A stretch of 64,000 nt of DNA, from NCBI RefSeq assembly GCF_016862315.1, contig NZ_BOMS01000026.1, positions 186,001 to 250,000 on the forward strand. Reading direction: 5' to 3'. The notes under the pieces are model-generated. The model saw nothing but the letters and a program-made list of their open reading frames with translations, had not been told where the DNA came from and made no database searches. This document shows, piece after piece, positions 57,057-64,000 of this stretch (positions within the stretch are counted from its first letter, which is position 1; each line of letters begins with the position of its first letter). The position numbers were made by a program, and so were the translations under genes. The DNA is from Actinoplanes palleronii. Lineage in GTDB: Bacteria > Actinomycetota > Actinomycetes > Mycobacteriales > Micromonosporaceae.

Positions 57057-60050
57057 TCAGAACCTCCGGCTGGTCGGCGGGCCGAGATAGCTGTACTTCA
57101 CGCCGCCGGTGTCCACGATCAACCGTTGCAGGATCACCGCCGGGTCGACCGCCCGGAACGTCACGGTGTGCGTGCCGGGCCGGTCGATCTGATGCGTGGT
57201 CGTGGTGACGTTGACGTTGTCCGAGGTGTTGCGGGCCCACTGCCGGTTCATCGTGGTGTCGTTCGCCCCGGTGGCCGCGACCGCGTCGACGAGTTGCGGC
57301 GGCGCGCCGTCGACCGAGACCGAGTACCGCAGCGACCCGTTGCGCGGCGCGAGCATCGCGGAGATCTTCACCGGCCCGGTCGTGGTCAGCGTGACCCGAT
57401 AGTCGAGCCGGGATTCACTTCCGGTGCCGCCTCCGGCCTGAGCACCGGCGTGATCCAGCGGCAGCGGCATGATCCCGTCACCGCTCTTGCCGATCCCGGG
57501 CAGCACCTGCCAGCCGCCCACCTTCCGATCGAATCCGGTCGCCGGGATCGAGACGTAGCCGTTGGCCTCGGCGAAACCCCGCGGCGTGATCTCCGGCTTG
57601 CGGATCGGCGCGCGGACCACGACCGTGCTTCCCGCGCCGTTCACCCTCAGGGGTACGTCGGTGAGCCCCGCCGGCGCCCGCGCCCAGTCCACCGCGACGG
57701 TCACCCGCACCTGGGTGCCGACCGTCCCGGAGGCCGGCGTCACGTGCACCCACGGTTGCCCGGACGTGACCGTGTAGGCGAACGGCGTGCTCCCTCTGTT
57801 GTAGACGTCGAGGTACTGCCGCGGCTGTGCCTGCCACGGGCTGAACTCCGGCAGCGTCACCGCGTCCCCGCCGTCGAGCGCGACACCCAGCGCCGCACCG
57901 GCGGGCACCTCGATCCGCTGGAGGTACGGGTAGATCTCGTCCGGCAGCGCCACGTTGTTCAGCTCCGGCTGCTGCCACGGGGCGTTCGGGCCGTACCGGG
58001 CCACGTTGCCGTACCCGATTTTCGGCTGGAGCTGCCAGTCGCGCCATTTACCGTCGGCGAGCACGGTGTTGTAGTGCGCGTTCAGCGCCTGATCCGCGGC
58101 GAACAGCGCCTCCGCCTCGTCGGCCAGGCCATTCGCGGCCGCCCGGCCCTGCCCGGCGTACAGAATGTTGGTGAACTCGGCCCGCCGAAGTGAATACAGA
58201 TTCGCGGTCGCGGCCACTTGGTAGTACACCAGCTGGAAGTAGGCGTCCTGCCAGGCATCAGGCACCCGGGCGCGCAGCCGGGTGGCCCGGCCGGCCAGAT
58301 TCTGCCACTCGGCGACCACCCGATCCATCTCGCCGTAGTCGGTGAGGCTGAACGGATTGCCCTGATCGTCGTAGACCACCGCGCTCGGGTCGGTCGCCGG
58401 GTTCTTGGCCGGGTCGAGCGTGATCCGCCGGTTGAGCAGCTCGGGCTTGCGGCGGGACTGCAGTACGCCGTACGCCGAAAGCACCTCGCCGATCTCAGCG
58501 GACAGTGACTCTCCGAAGTTCTCCGCCGCGTAGCGGCGCTCCCAGTCCTTGATCCCGCCCAGCGGTATCGCGTCCGGATTCCACGCGTAGTCCAGGAAGA
58601 ACTGCGTCGGTTCCTCTTCGTTCTTCAGGTCACCGACGTTCGCCACCCAAAGACGATCAACCCCTGAGGTGTACGCACGGTGAAGCTGCTCCCAGGTGTT
58701 GGTCAGGTTCGCGGTGTCCACCCACTTGTAGTTGCGGCCGTCGCCGACGTAGTCGAAGTGGTAGTACAGCCCGTAACCGCCGCTGCGGGCCGGCAACGAC
58801 GGGTCGGGCAGCTTGCGCATGTTGCCCCAGTTGTCGTCGCAGAACACCACTGTCACGTCGTCCGGCGGCCGGTAGCCCTGATCCCAGTAGCGCTGCACCT
58901 CCTTGTAGAGGGTCTGCACCTGGGGCGCGCCGAGCATCCCCTGTTCGCCGAGGATCTGCCGCTGCGTCTCGATGATCGAGCTCATCAGGTCGATGCCGTC
59001 GCCGTCCGGCAGGCTGACGTCGCCGTTGCCGCGCATGCCGAGCGTGACCACACCTTCGATGTCCTGATCGCGCATCCGCTCGACGCCGGCCCGCCAGTAC
59101 GCCTTGATCGCCTCCGGGTTGCGCCGGAAGCTCCATTCGCTGGTCCCGGCCGGGTGCCGGTTCCACTCCTCGATACCGCGCATCATCGGCGCCTCGTGCG
59201 ACGTGCCCATCACGACGCCGTAGTAGCTCGCGGTGGCGTGGTTGGCCGGGTCGTCCTCGGCGAACGCCCGCCCCCAGACCGCCGGCCACAGGTAGTTGGC
59301 CTTGAGCCGGAGCATGGTCTCGAAGACCTTCGCGTAGTACCCGGCGTTCAGCCCGCCCGGGTAGCCGGGCGCCTTGCCGGGTCCGAAGAAGCCGGGCGCC
59401 CAGGTGCCGGTGTCCGGGTTCTCGTCGTTGATGAAGACGCCGCGGTACTTCACCTTCGGGGTGCCCTGGCTGTGCCGGCCGGGCAGGACGTAGAGCGCGT
59501 CCGCGTGCGGGACCGGCACGTCGTCCCAGAAGTGCCAGGGCGAGACGCCGATCAGCCGGGACACGTCGTAGACGCCGAAGATGGTGCCGCGCTGGTCGCT
59601 GCCGGCGATCACGAACGCCCGGCGTACGCCCGGGAGCGGGTGGTCGACCACCTGTTGCAGCGAGGTCTCCCACTTGCCGGCGATGCCGCGGGTGTCGAGT
59701 GTGCCGGCGGCGACCATCCGGTCGATCAGGGTGGAGCGACCGAGGGTGCCGACGATGATCGGGTCCTGCCCGGCCGGGACGGTGCCCTGGCTGAGACCCG
59801 GGGTGACGCCGGTGGCGGCGCCGAGGTCGGATCGCAGGTCACCGGCGACGCGGAGCACCCCGGCGTAGTCGTTGCCACTGGTCACGATGGGAGCGGCGGC
59901 GCCGCGCGCAACCAGCGGGAACCGGCCGGGCCCGGGTTGCTGGGAGAGATAGCCCGGCGCCGCGGCCGGGGGACGGGCGGCCGCGGCGGGGACGGGGACG
60001 ACGGCGAGCAGGGTGAACGCGGCAAGGGCAGCCGCAAGGGGATGTCGCAT
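57057..60050 (-). CDS. GH115 xylan alpha-1,2-glucuronidase
   Basis: 997 residues with a Sec signal (AVVPVPAAAARP). The family's multi-domain pattern is clear: an alpha/beta N-terminal domain (IIVGTLGRSTLID), the TIM-barrel stretch KVKYRGVFINDENPDTGTW, LRLKANYLWPAVWGRAF and MGTSHEAPMMRGIEEW, VTLGMRGNGDVSLPDG, FCDDNWGNMRKLP, then helical and beta-sandwich domains. It releases (4-O-methyl)-glucuronic acid from xylan. GGAGG precedes ATG 60050. A xylanase-type box CCGAAACTTTCGG (60078-60090) is 27 bp upstream. It forms a xylan-degrading set with the esterase downstream and the GH10 xylanase upstream. Confidence 0.93.
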   Translation of the reverse strand: MRHPLAAALAAFTLLAVVPVPAAAARPPAAAPGYLSQQPGPGRFPLVARGAAAPIVTSGNDYAGVLRVAGDLRSDLGAATGVTPGLSQGTVPAGQDPIIVGTLGRSTLIDRMVAAGTLDTRGIAGKWETSLQQVVDHPLPGVRRAFVIAGSDQRGTIFGVYDVSRLIGVSPWHFWDDVPVPHADALYVLPGRHSQGTPKVKYRGVFINDENPDTGTWAPGFFGPGKAPGYPGGLNAGYYAKVFETMLRLKANYLWPAVWGRAFAEDDPANHATASYYGVVMGTSHEAPMMRGIEEWNRHPAGTSEWSFRRNPEAIKAYWRAGVERMRDQDIEGVVTLGMRGNGDVSLPDGDGIDLMSSIIETQRQILGEQGMLGAPQVQTLYKEVQRYWDQGYRPPDDVTVVFCDDNWGNMRKLPDPSLPARSGGYGLYYHFDYVGDGRNYKWVDTANLTNTWEQLHRAYTSGVDRLWVANVGDLKNEEEPTQFFLDYAWNPDAIPLGGIKDWERRYAAENFGESLSAEIGEVLSAYGVLQSRRKPELLNRRITLDPAKNPATDPSAVVYDDQGNPFSLTDYGEMDRVVAEWQNLAGRATRLRARVPDAWQDAYFQLVYYQVAATANLYSLRRAEFTNILYAGQGRAAANGLADEAEALFAADQALNAHYNTVLADGKWRDWQLQPKIGYGNVARYGPNAPWQQPELNNVALPDEIYPYLQRIEVPAGAALGVALDGGDAVTLPEFSPWQAQPRQYLDVYNRGSTPFAYTVTSGQPWVHVTPASGTVGTQVRVTVAVDWARAPAGLTDVPLRVNGAGSTVVVRAPIRKPEITPRGFAEANGYVSIPATGFDRKVGGWQVLPGIGKSGDGIMPLPLDHAGAQAGGGTGSESRLDYRVTLTTTGPVKISAMLAPRNGSLRYSVSVDGAPPQLVDAVAATGANDTTMNRQWARNTSDNVNVTTTTHQIDRPGTHTVTFRAVDPAVILQRLIVDTGGVKYSYLGPPTSRRF

Positions 60051-60077
60051 GGGTACGCCTCCGGTGGACGAAGCGCT

Positions 60078-60090
60078 CCGAAACTTTCGG
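60078..60090. promoter_or_regulatory. Xylanase-type operator box
   Basis: CCGAAACTTTCGG, a perfect palindrome around a central C, 27 bp before the GH115 start. The core CGAAACTTTCG is the element known from Streptomyces xylanase promoters. A partial copy (CCGAAAGTTCCGG) occurs at 60180-60192. Confidence 0.75.
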
Positions 60091-60115
60091 CAACACGCCG
60101 ATCGCGTGCCGGTAA

Positions 60116-60137
60116 CGTATAGCCGCTCTTCTATACG
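60116..60137. promoter_or_regulatory. Inverted repeat upstream of the GH115 gene
   Basis: CGTATAG-N8-CTATACG, 65 bp before the GH115 start. Possible additional operator or promoter element; no regulator is assigned. Confidence 0.4.
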
Positions 60138-60222
60138 AGTCAACCCATCGACACATGACGATCATTGATGAAGAGGGGTGCCGAAAGTTCCGGACAGCGG
60201 AGCGCTTCGCCGGAGGTGCGGA

Positions 60223-62166
60223 TCAGAGGACGGCGCAGGCGGTTCCGTTCACGGTGAAGGCGGACGGGACCGGGTTGCTCCCGGTCCACGAGCCGAGGAA
60301 ACCGACCGACGCCGAACCGCCGGCCGGCAGCGCGCCGTTCCAGGCCGCGTTCGTGACGGTGACCGCGCTGCCGGACTGGGTGACCGAGCCGTTCCAGAGC
60401 TGGGACACCGTCTGCCCGCCGGTGAACTGCCAGCCGAGCTTCCAGCCGCTGATCGCCGCGGCTCCGGTGTTGGCGATCTTCACGTCGGCCTGGAAGCCGC
60501 CGGTCCAGCTGCCGGTGACCCGGTAGGTGACCGCGCAAGAGGCAGAGGTGCCGGTCGACGCGCTGGGGCTCGGAGAGGTGCTGATGGACGCGCTGGGGCT
60601 CGGAGAGGTGCTGGTGGACGCGCTGGGGCTCGGGGAGGTGCCGATCTTGGTGGGGTCGACGACTCCCCAGTACGCGGACTTCGCCTGCAACCGGGTGTCG
60701 AACAGCAGCGGCGCGTCCTTGCGGGCCACCGGGTAGGTGTCCAGCCAGGTGTTGTCGTCGGCCAGGCCCCACAGCGTCACCGAGGTGACGTCGGCCGCGT
60801 ACCGGCGGAACAGCGCGAACATGTCCCGGTACATGTACGCCTGCGCCAGCAGCCGGTCGGCCGGCGGCGTCGGGAACGACTCCCCGCTGCTGGTGTAGAT
60901 GCTGACGTCCATCTCGGTGATCTGCTGCTCGACGCCGATGCCCTGGAACTTCTTCAGCATCGCCTCGGTGTCCGCGATCGACGGCCAGCTGACGTTGACG
61001 TGCATCTGGTGCCCGACGCAGTCGATCGGCACGCCCTCGCCCTTGAGCTGGACGACCAGGTTGTAGAGCGCGTCCCGCTTGGCGGCCACGTTGGTGTTGT
61101 AGTCGTTGATGCAGAGCTTGGCGGCCGGCGCGACCTCCCGGGCGACCCGGAACGCGGTCCGGATGTAGTCCAGCCCGGTCACCGTGTACCAGGTGCTGCG
61201 CCGCATCCCGTCGGACTGCGACTCGTCGATGACCTCGTTGACCACGTCCCACACCCCGATGGTGGTGCCGTAGTGCGCGGCCACGTTCCGGATGTGGTTC
61301 TCCAGCCGGGCCAGCAGGGTCGCCTTGTCGGCGTTCGCGAACACCCAGGCCGGTGTCTGGTTGTGCCAGACCAGGGTGTGCCCGCGCACCTTCATCCCGT
61401 GCGCCGTGGCGAACGCGATCAGCGGATCGGCCTGCGTGTAGGTGAAGGCGTTCTCGGTGGGCTCGGTCGCGTCCCACTTGAGCGCGTTGCCGGGCGTGAC
61501 CGAGGTGAAGTGCCGGGCGAGCAGGTCACCGTGCGTACCGATGATCTCTGCGCCGGTGATCGCCGCGCCGACCGGGAATTCGGTGACCACACTCTTCACC
61601 GCGGGGATGTCGGTCTGGATCGGCAGCGCCGGGACGTAGCTCGCGGTCACGTCGTCGAGGTAGAACGATCCGGTGGTGGAGGCGGTCTCGATGTAGACGC
61701 TGAGGAAGTCCACGTCGGTGGCGAGGGTGTACCGGCCGGTCAGGTTGACCCAGCCGCCGGAGGTGACCGCGGTGTTGCCGACCACCGTCTCGTAGGTCGC
61801 GGTCCCGGCGGTGCGGCGCTCCACGCTGAGCCGGGCGTTGTCCGAGCCCTCGGCCATCCGCACCCAGGCCGAGATCGTGTACGACGTGCCCTTCTCGAAC
61901 GTGTCCAGCACGCTCAGCGACGGCCCCTGCCAGGTGGCGGTCCGGCCGGTGATCGACAGGCTGCGGGTGCCGCCGTGCGCGACCGTGGCGCTCGCGGCCA
62001 GGGTCTCGGCCGAGCGACCGGCCCAGCCCTGCACGGTGCCGTCCTCGAAGTCGCTGGTCAGAACGGTGATCGGGGTGGGGTCGTCGGCCGCGTGGGCGGC
62101 CACGACGGCGGCGAACGGCACCGCGGCCACCAGGGTGGCCAGGGCCAGCCGCGTGAGTACACGCAT
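60223..62166 (-). CDS. Secreted multidomain GH10 endo-beta-1,4-xylanase (CBM4/9 - GH10 - CBM2)
   Basis: 647 residues. Signal peptide to about 27 (AAHA|ADDP). A CBM4/9-type module follows (30-178; FEDGTVQGWAGR, YTISAWVRMAEG, FYLDDV), then the GH10 barrel (about 185-515) with the acid/base Glu311 in VWDVVNEVID and the nucleophile Glu418 in QQITEMDVSIY. A Pro/Ser/Thr linker made of a 10-residue repeat (SPSPSAST type, encoded by a 30-bp DNA repeat at about 60558-60647) leads to a CBM2 (about 548-647; CAVTYRVTGSWTGGF, WNGSVTQSG). It cuts the xylan backbone. AAGGGA precedes ATG 62166. A CebR-type box is 62 bp upstream, which suggests cello-oligosaccharide control. Confidence 0.95.
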   Translation of the reverse strand: MRVLTRLALATLVAAVPFAAVVAAHAADDPTPITVLTSDFEDGTVQGWAGRSAETLAASATVAHGGTRSLSITGRTATWQGPSLSVLDTFEKGTSYTISAWVRMAEGSDNARLSVERRTAGTATYETVVGNTAVTSGGWVNLTGRYTLATDVDFLSVYIETASTTGSFYLDDVTASYVPALPIQTDIPAVKSVVTEFPVGAAITGAEIIGTHGDLLARHFTSVTPGNALKWDATEPTENAFTYTQADPLIAFATAHGMKVRGHTLVWHNQTPAWVFANADKATLLARLENHIRNVAAHYGTTIGVWDVVNEVIDESQSDGMRRSTWYTVTGLDYIRTAFRVAREVAPAAKLCINDYNTNVAAKRDALYNLVVQLKGEGVPIDCVGHQMHVNVSWPSIADTEAMLKKFQGIGVEQQITEMDVSIYTSSGESFPTPPADRLLAQAYMYRDMFALFRRYAADVTSVTLWGLADDNTWLDTYPVARKDAPLLFDTRLQAKSAYWGVVDPTKIGTSPSPSASTSTSPSPSASISTSPSPSASTGTSASCAVTYRVTGSWTGGFQADVKIANTGAAAISGWKLGWQFTGGQTVSQLWNGSVTQSGSAVTVTNAAWNGALPAGGSASVGFLGSWTGSNPVPSAFTVNGTACAVL

Positions 62167-62227
62167 CGGCGTTCCCTTCAGGGGATCATCGGTTTTCCGG
62201 CTCAAGACAGTGACCGACATCGTTACA

Positions 62228-62241
62228 TGGGAGCGCTCCCA
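62228..62241. promoter_or_regulatory. CebR-type operator box
   Basis: TGGGAGCGCTCCCA, a perfect 14-bp palindrome identical to the CebR consensus of Streptomyces, between the divergent xylanase and hybrid kinase genes (62 bp before the xylanase start). Confidence 0.85.
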
Positions 62242-62314
62242 TTACAACGGTGTGTCAAGAATGTTGCCGGGCAGGATGCCTCAACTCCGCGGGTCGCCGA
62301 CCGATAGGACGAGC

Positions 62315-64000
62315 GTGCCGGACCAGATGTTCCTGCTGGCCAACCTGGTGATCATGGCCGCCTATGCGGCGATCACGGTGGCCATCGTGGTGCCCGTGAC
62401 CCGGGCCGGTCAGCTGCGCAGCAACAAGCTGGCCACCGCCACCGCGCTGATCTTCTTCAGCTGCGCGGTCGGTCACGGGCTGCACGCGCTGGGCGCGCTG
62501 CTGGCGGCGGTCGGGGCACCGGCCGGTCACGGGGTGCACGCGCAGGTCACCGGATGGTTCTGGGCCTCGGCGATCTGGGACGCGTTCACCGGGGCCGTCG
62601 CGGTCTACTACTGGACGCTGCGCCACGGCTACGGCGTGCTGCTCGGCCCGGGCGCGATCTACGTCGACCCGTTCACCCGGCTCCGGCTGGACGAGGCCGA
62701 CGCCCGGGAACGTGCCGCCCAGGACGTCGCCGAGGCGCACCGGGCCACCCTCGCCACGGTCGTCGAGCACAGCGACGACGCGATCATCGGGCTCACCCCG
62801 GACGGCACGGTCACCGCGTGGAACGGCGGCGCCGTACGGCTCTTCGGGTACACCGCCGAGGAGATGCTCGGCCGGCCGGCCACCATGCTCGCCGACGAGG
62901 CCGGCGCCGGCCAGCAGTCCGCGACGCTGGCCCGGATCCGTGACGGGGAGCGCAGCATCGCGTACGAGGCGCGCCGGGTCGGCCGGGACGGCGCCCCGGT
63001 CGACGTCTCCCTGGTGATCACCCCGATCCACGACCAGGCCGGCACGGTGATCGGCGTGTCCGTGGTGGCCCGGGACATCACCGCCGCGAAGGAGAACGCC
63101 GAACGGCAGCAGGCCGTGCAGGAGCGCACCCAGCAGGCCCAGCGGATGGAGAGTCTGGGCAACCTGGCCGGCGGGGTGGCGCACGACTTCAACAACATCC
63201 TGGCGATCATCGGGAACTACACCGAGTTCGCGATCGAGGAGACCGCCGATCTGCCCGAGGTGCAGGCCGACCTGATCCAGGTGCGTACGGCCGTGGAGCG
63301 GGCCACCAACCTGACCCGCCAGCTGCTGACGTTCACCCGGGGTGACGCCATCCAGCCGCGCAACGTCGCGCTCAATCCGGCGCTGGCCGAGATCCGGGCG
63401 ATGCTGGAGCGCACCATCGGCGAGCACATCACCCTGGTCACGGTGCCCTCGGCGGCGCCGCTGACCGTGCACGCCGACCCCGGCCAGCTCCAGCAGGTGC
63501 TGCTGAACCTGGCGATCAACGCCCGGGACGCGATGCCGGAGGGCGGCACCCTGGTGCTCGAGGCGAACGCCGCCGACCTTGACGGGTACGAGCTCAACAT
63601 GCAGCCGCCACTGCCCGCCGGACGGTACGCCCGCCTGCTGATCAGCGACACCGGCGAGGGCATGCCGCCCGAGGTGGTGGCGCGCATCTTCGAACCGTTC
63701 TTCACCACCAAGCCGCGCGGCAAGGGCACCGGGCTGGGCCTGGCCACCGTGTACGGCATCGTCACCGAGGCCGGCGGGAGCGTGAACCTGTACTCGGAAC
63801 CCGGCGTCGGCACCACGTTCCGGATCTACCTGCCGCTCGTCGACGCGCCCGGCGATCCGGAGCAGGAGACGGCGCGGCCGGTCGCGCCGCGCCGTGGCGA
63901 GGGCCGGGTGGTGCTGGTGGTCGAGGACGAGGTGGCCCTGTCCCGGATCATCACCCGGATCCTGACCGAGAACGATTACCGGGTGGTGACCGCGCCGGAC
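62315..64000 (+). CDS. Hybrid sensor histidine kinase, 3' end outside the window
   Basis: 562 codons are visible and the frame is open at base 64000. An N-terminal membrane domain of about four helices (1-110) is followed by a PAS domain (VVEHSDDAIIGLTPDG, FGYTAEEMLGRPA, VVARDITAAKE; about 145-265). Next come a dimerisation domain with His290 in LAGGVAHDFNNILAIIGNY, an ATPase domain (LQQVLLNLAINARDAMPEGG, ISDTGEGMPPEVVARIFEPFF, GTGLGLATVYG) and the start of a receiver domain (VVLVVEDEVALSRII). The phosphoacceptor Asp of the receiver lies beyond the window. GTG 62315 is the first start in a frame without a clear ribosome site. It is divergent from the xylanase; the signal is unknown. Confidence 0.9.
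   Translation, partial: MPDQMFLLANLVIMAAYAAITVAIVVPVTRAGQLRSNKLATATALIFFSCAVGHGLHALGALLAAVGAPAGHGVHAQVTGWFWASAIWDAFTGAVAVYYWTLRHGYGVLLGPGAIYVDPFTRLRLDEADARERAAQDVAEAHRATLATVVEHSDDAIIGLTPDGTVTAWNGGAVRLFGYTAEEMLGRPATMLADEAGAGQQSATLARIRDGERSIAYEARRVGRDGAPVDVSLVITPIHDQAGTVIGVSVVARDITAAKENAERQQAVQERTQQAQRMESLGNLAGGVAHDFNNILAIIGNYTEFAIEETADLPEVQADLIQVRTAVERATNLTRQLLTFTRGDAIQPRNVALNPALAEIRAMLERTIGEHITLVTVPSAAPLTVHADPGQLQQVLLNLAINARDAMPEGGTLVLEANAADLDGYELNMQPPLPAGRYARLLISDTGEGMPPEVVARIFEPFFTTKPRGKGTGLGLATVYGIVTEAGGSVNLYSEPGVGTTFRIYLPLVDAPGDPEQETARPVAPRRGEGRVVLVVEDEVALSRIITRILTENDYRVVTAPD

Overview
The window looks like chromosomal DNA of a high-GC filamentous actinomycete. Several things point to Micromonosporaceae (Actinoplanes-like): very strong GC bias at third codon positions, many GTG starts, a full chemoreceptor, Flp-type pilins, DeoR/LacI chimeric repressors, CebR-type operator boxes, and abundant secreted carbohydrate-active enzymes with ricin or CBM2 modules. 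This placement is inferred from gene content; no rRNA or tRNA gene is present to settle it.

Layout. 1-8.1 kb: the 3' part of a fatty-acid-oxidation fadB-like gene, an intact IS701-type insertion sequence sitting exactly on its stop codon, an acyl-CoA dehydrogenase with its PadR repressor, a patatin-like hydrolase and a molybdopterin oxidoreductase. 8.2-14.5 kb: a LacI repressor facing an ABC sugar importer and a GH127 beta-L-arabinofuranosidase. 14.7-21.7 kb: a small secreted basic protein, then a divergent catabolic cluster (IclR and amidohydrolase against CoA-transferase, citryl-CoA-lyase-like protein, LigB, LigA and an MDR oxidoreductase) with two matching operators between the arms. 21.7-27.7 kb: cell-wall peptidases (M15, M23) around a sensor kinase, a membrane protein with five CX4C motifs, and a NarL-type regulator. 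27.7-29.1 kb: a DHA3-type efflux pump preceded by two identical seven-residue leader ORFs (MRGRSWG) and a 16-bp hairpin, which looks like antibiotic-sensing attenuation. 29.4-31.5 kb: a GGDEF protein and an acetyltransferase.

31.5-43.5 kb is a uronic-acid polysaccharide locus: KduD, KduI/IolB-like isomerase, GH88 unsaturated glucuronyl hydrolase, a YesL-like membrane protein, an ABC importer and a DUF2264 protein on the minus strand, with heparinase II/III-like protein and a DeoR/LacI repressor diverging from them. The lyase would cut the polymer, the importer would take up unsaturated oligosaccharides, GH88 would release the unsaturated uronate, and KduI/KduD would feed it to central metabolism. 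43.6-50.6 kb: STAS protein, TSUP transporter, a GH43-ricin/GH5-ricin pair (probably galactan side chains) under a second DeoR/LacI repressor, and a methyl-accepting chemotaxis protein. 50.7-55.7 kb: an MFS transporter overlapping tail-to-tail with a duplicated TM-GGDEF protein, two Flp pilins and a HEAT-repeat protein. 55.7-62.2 kb: a xylan locus (SGNH esterase, GH115 alpha-glucuronidase, CBM-GH10-CBM2 xylanase) with recognisable xylanase-box and CebR-box operators. The window ends inside a hybrid histidine kinase.

Two families of long hairpin repeats recur in intergenic DNA. One of them (14.6, 15.2 and three tandem copies at 34.2 kb) has run into a coding region and encodes the C-terminus of the YesL-like protein. 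I found no tRNA, rRNA, CRISPR array, prophage or biosynthetic megasynthase.
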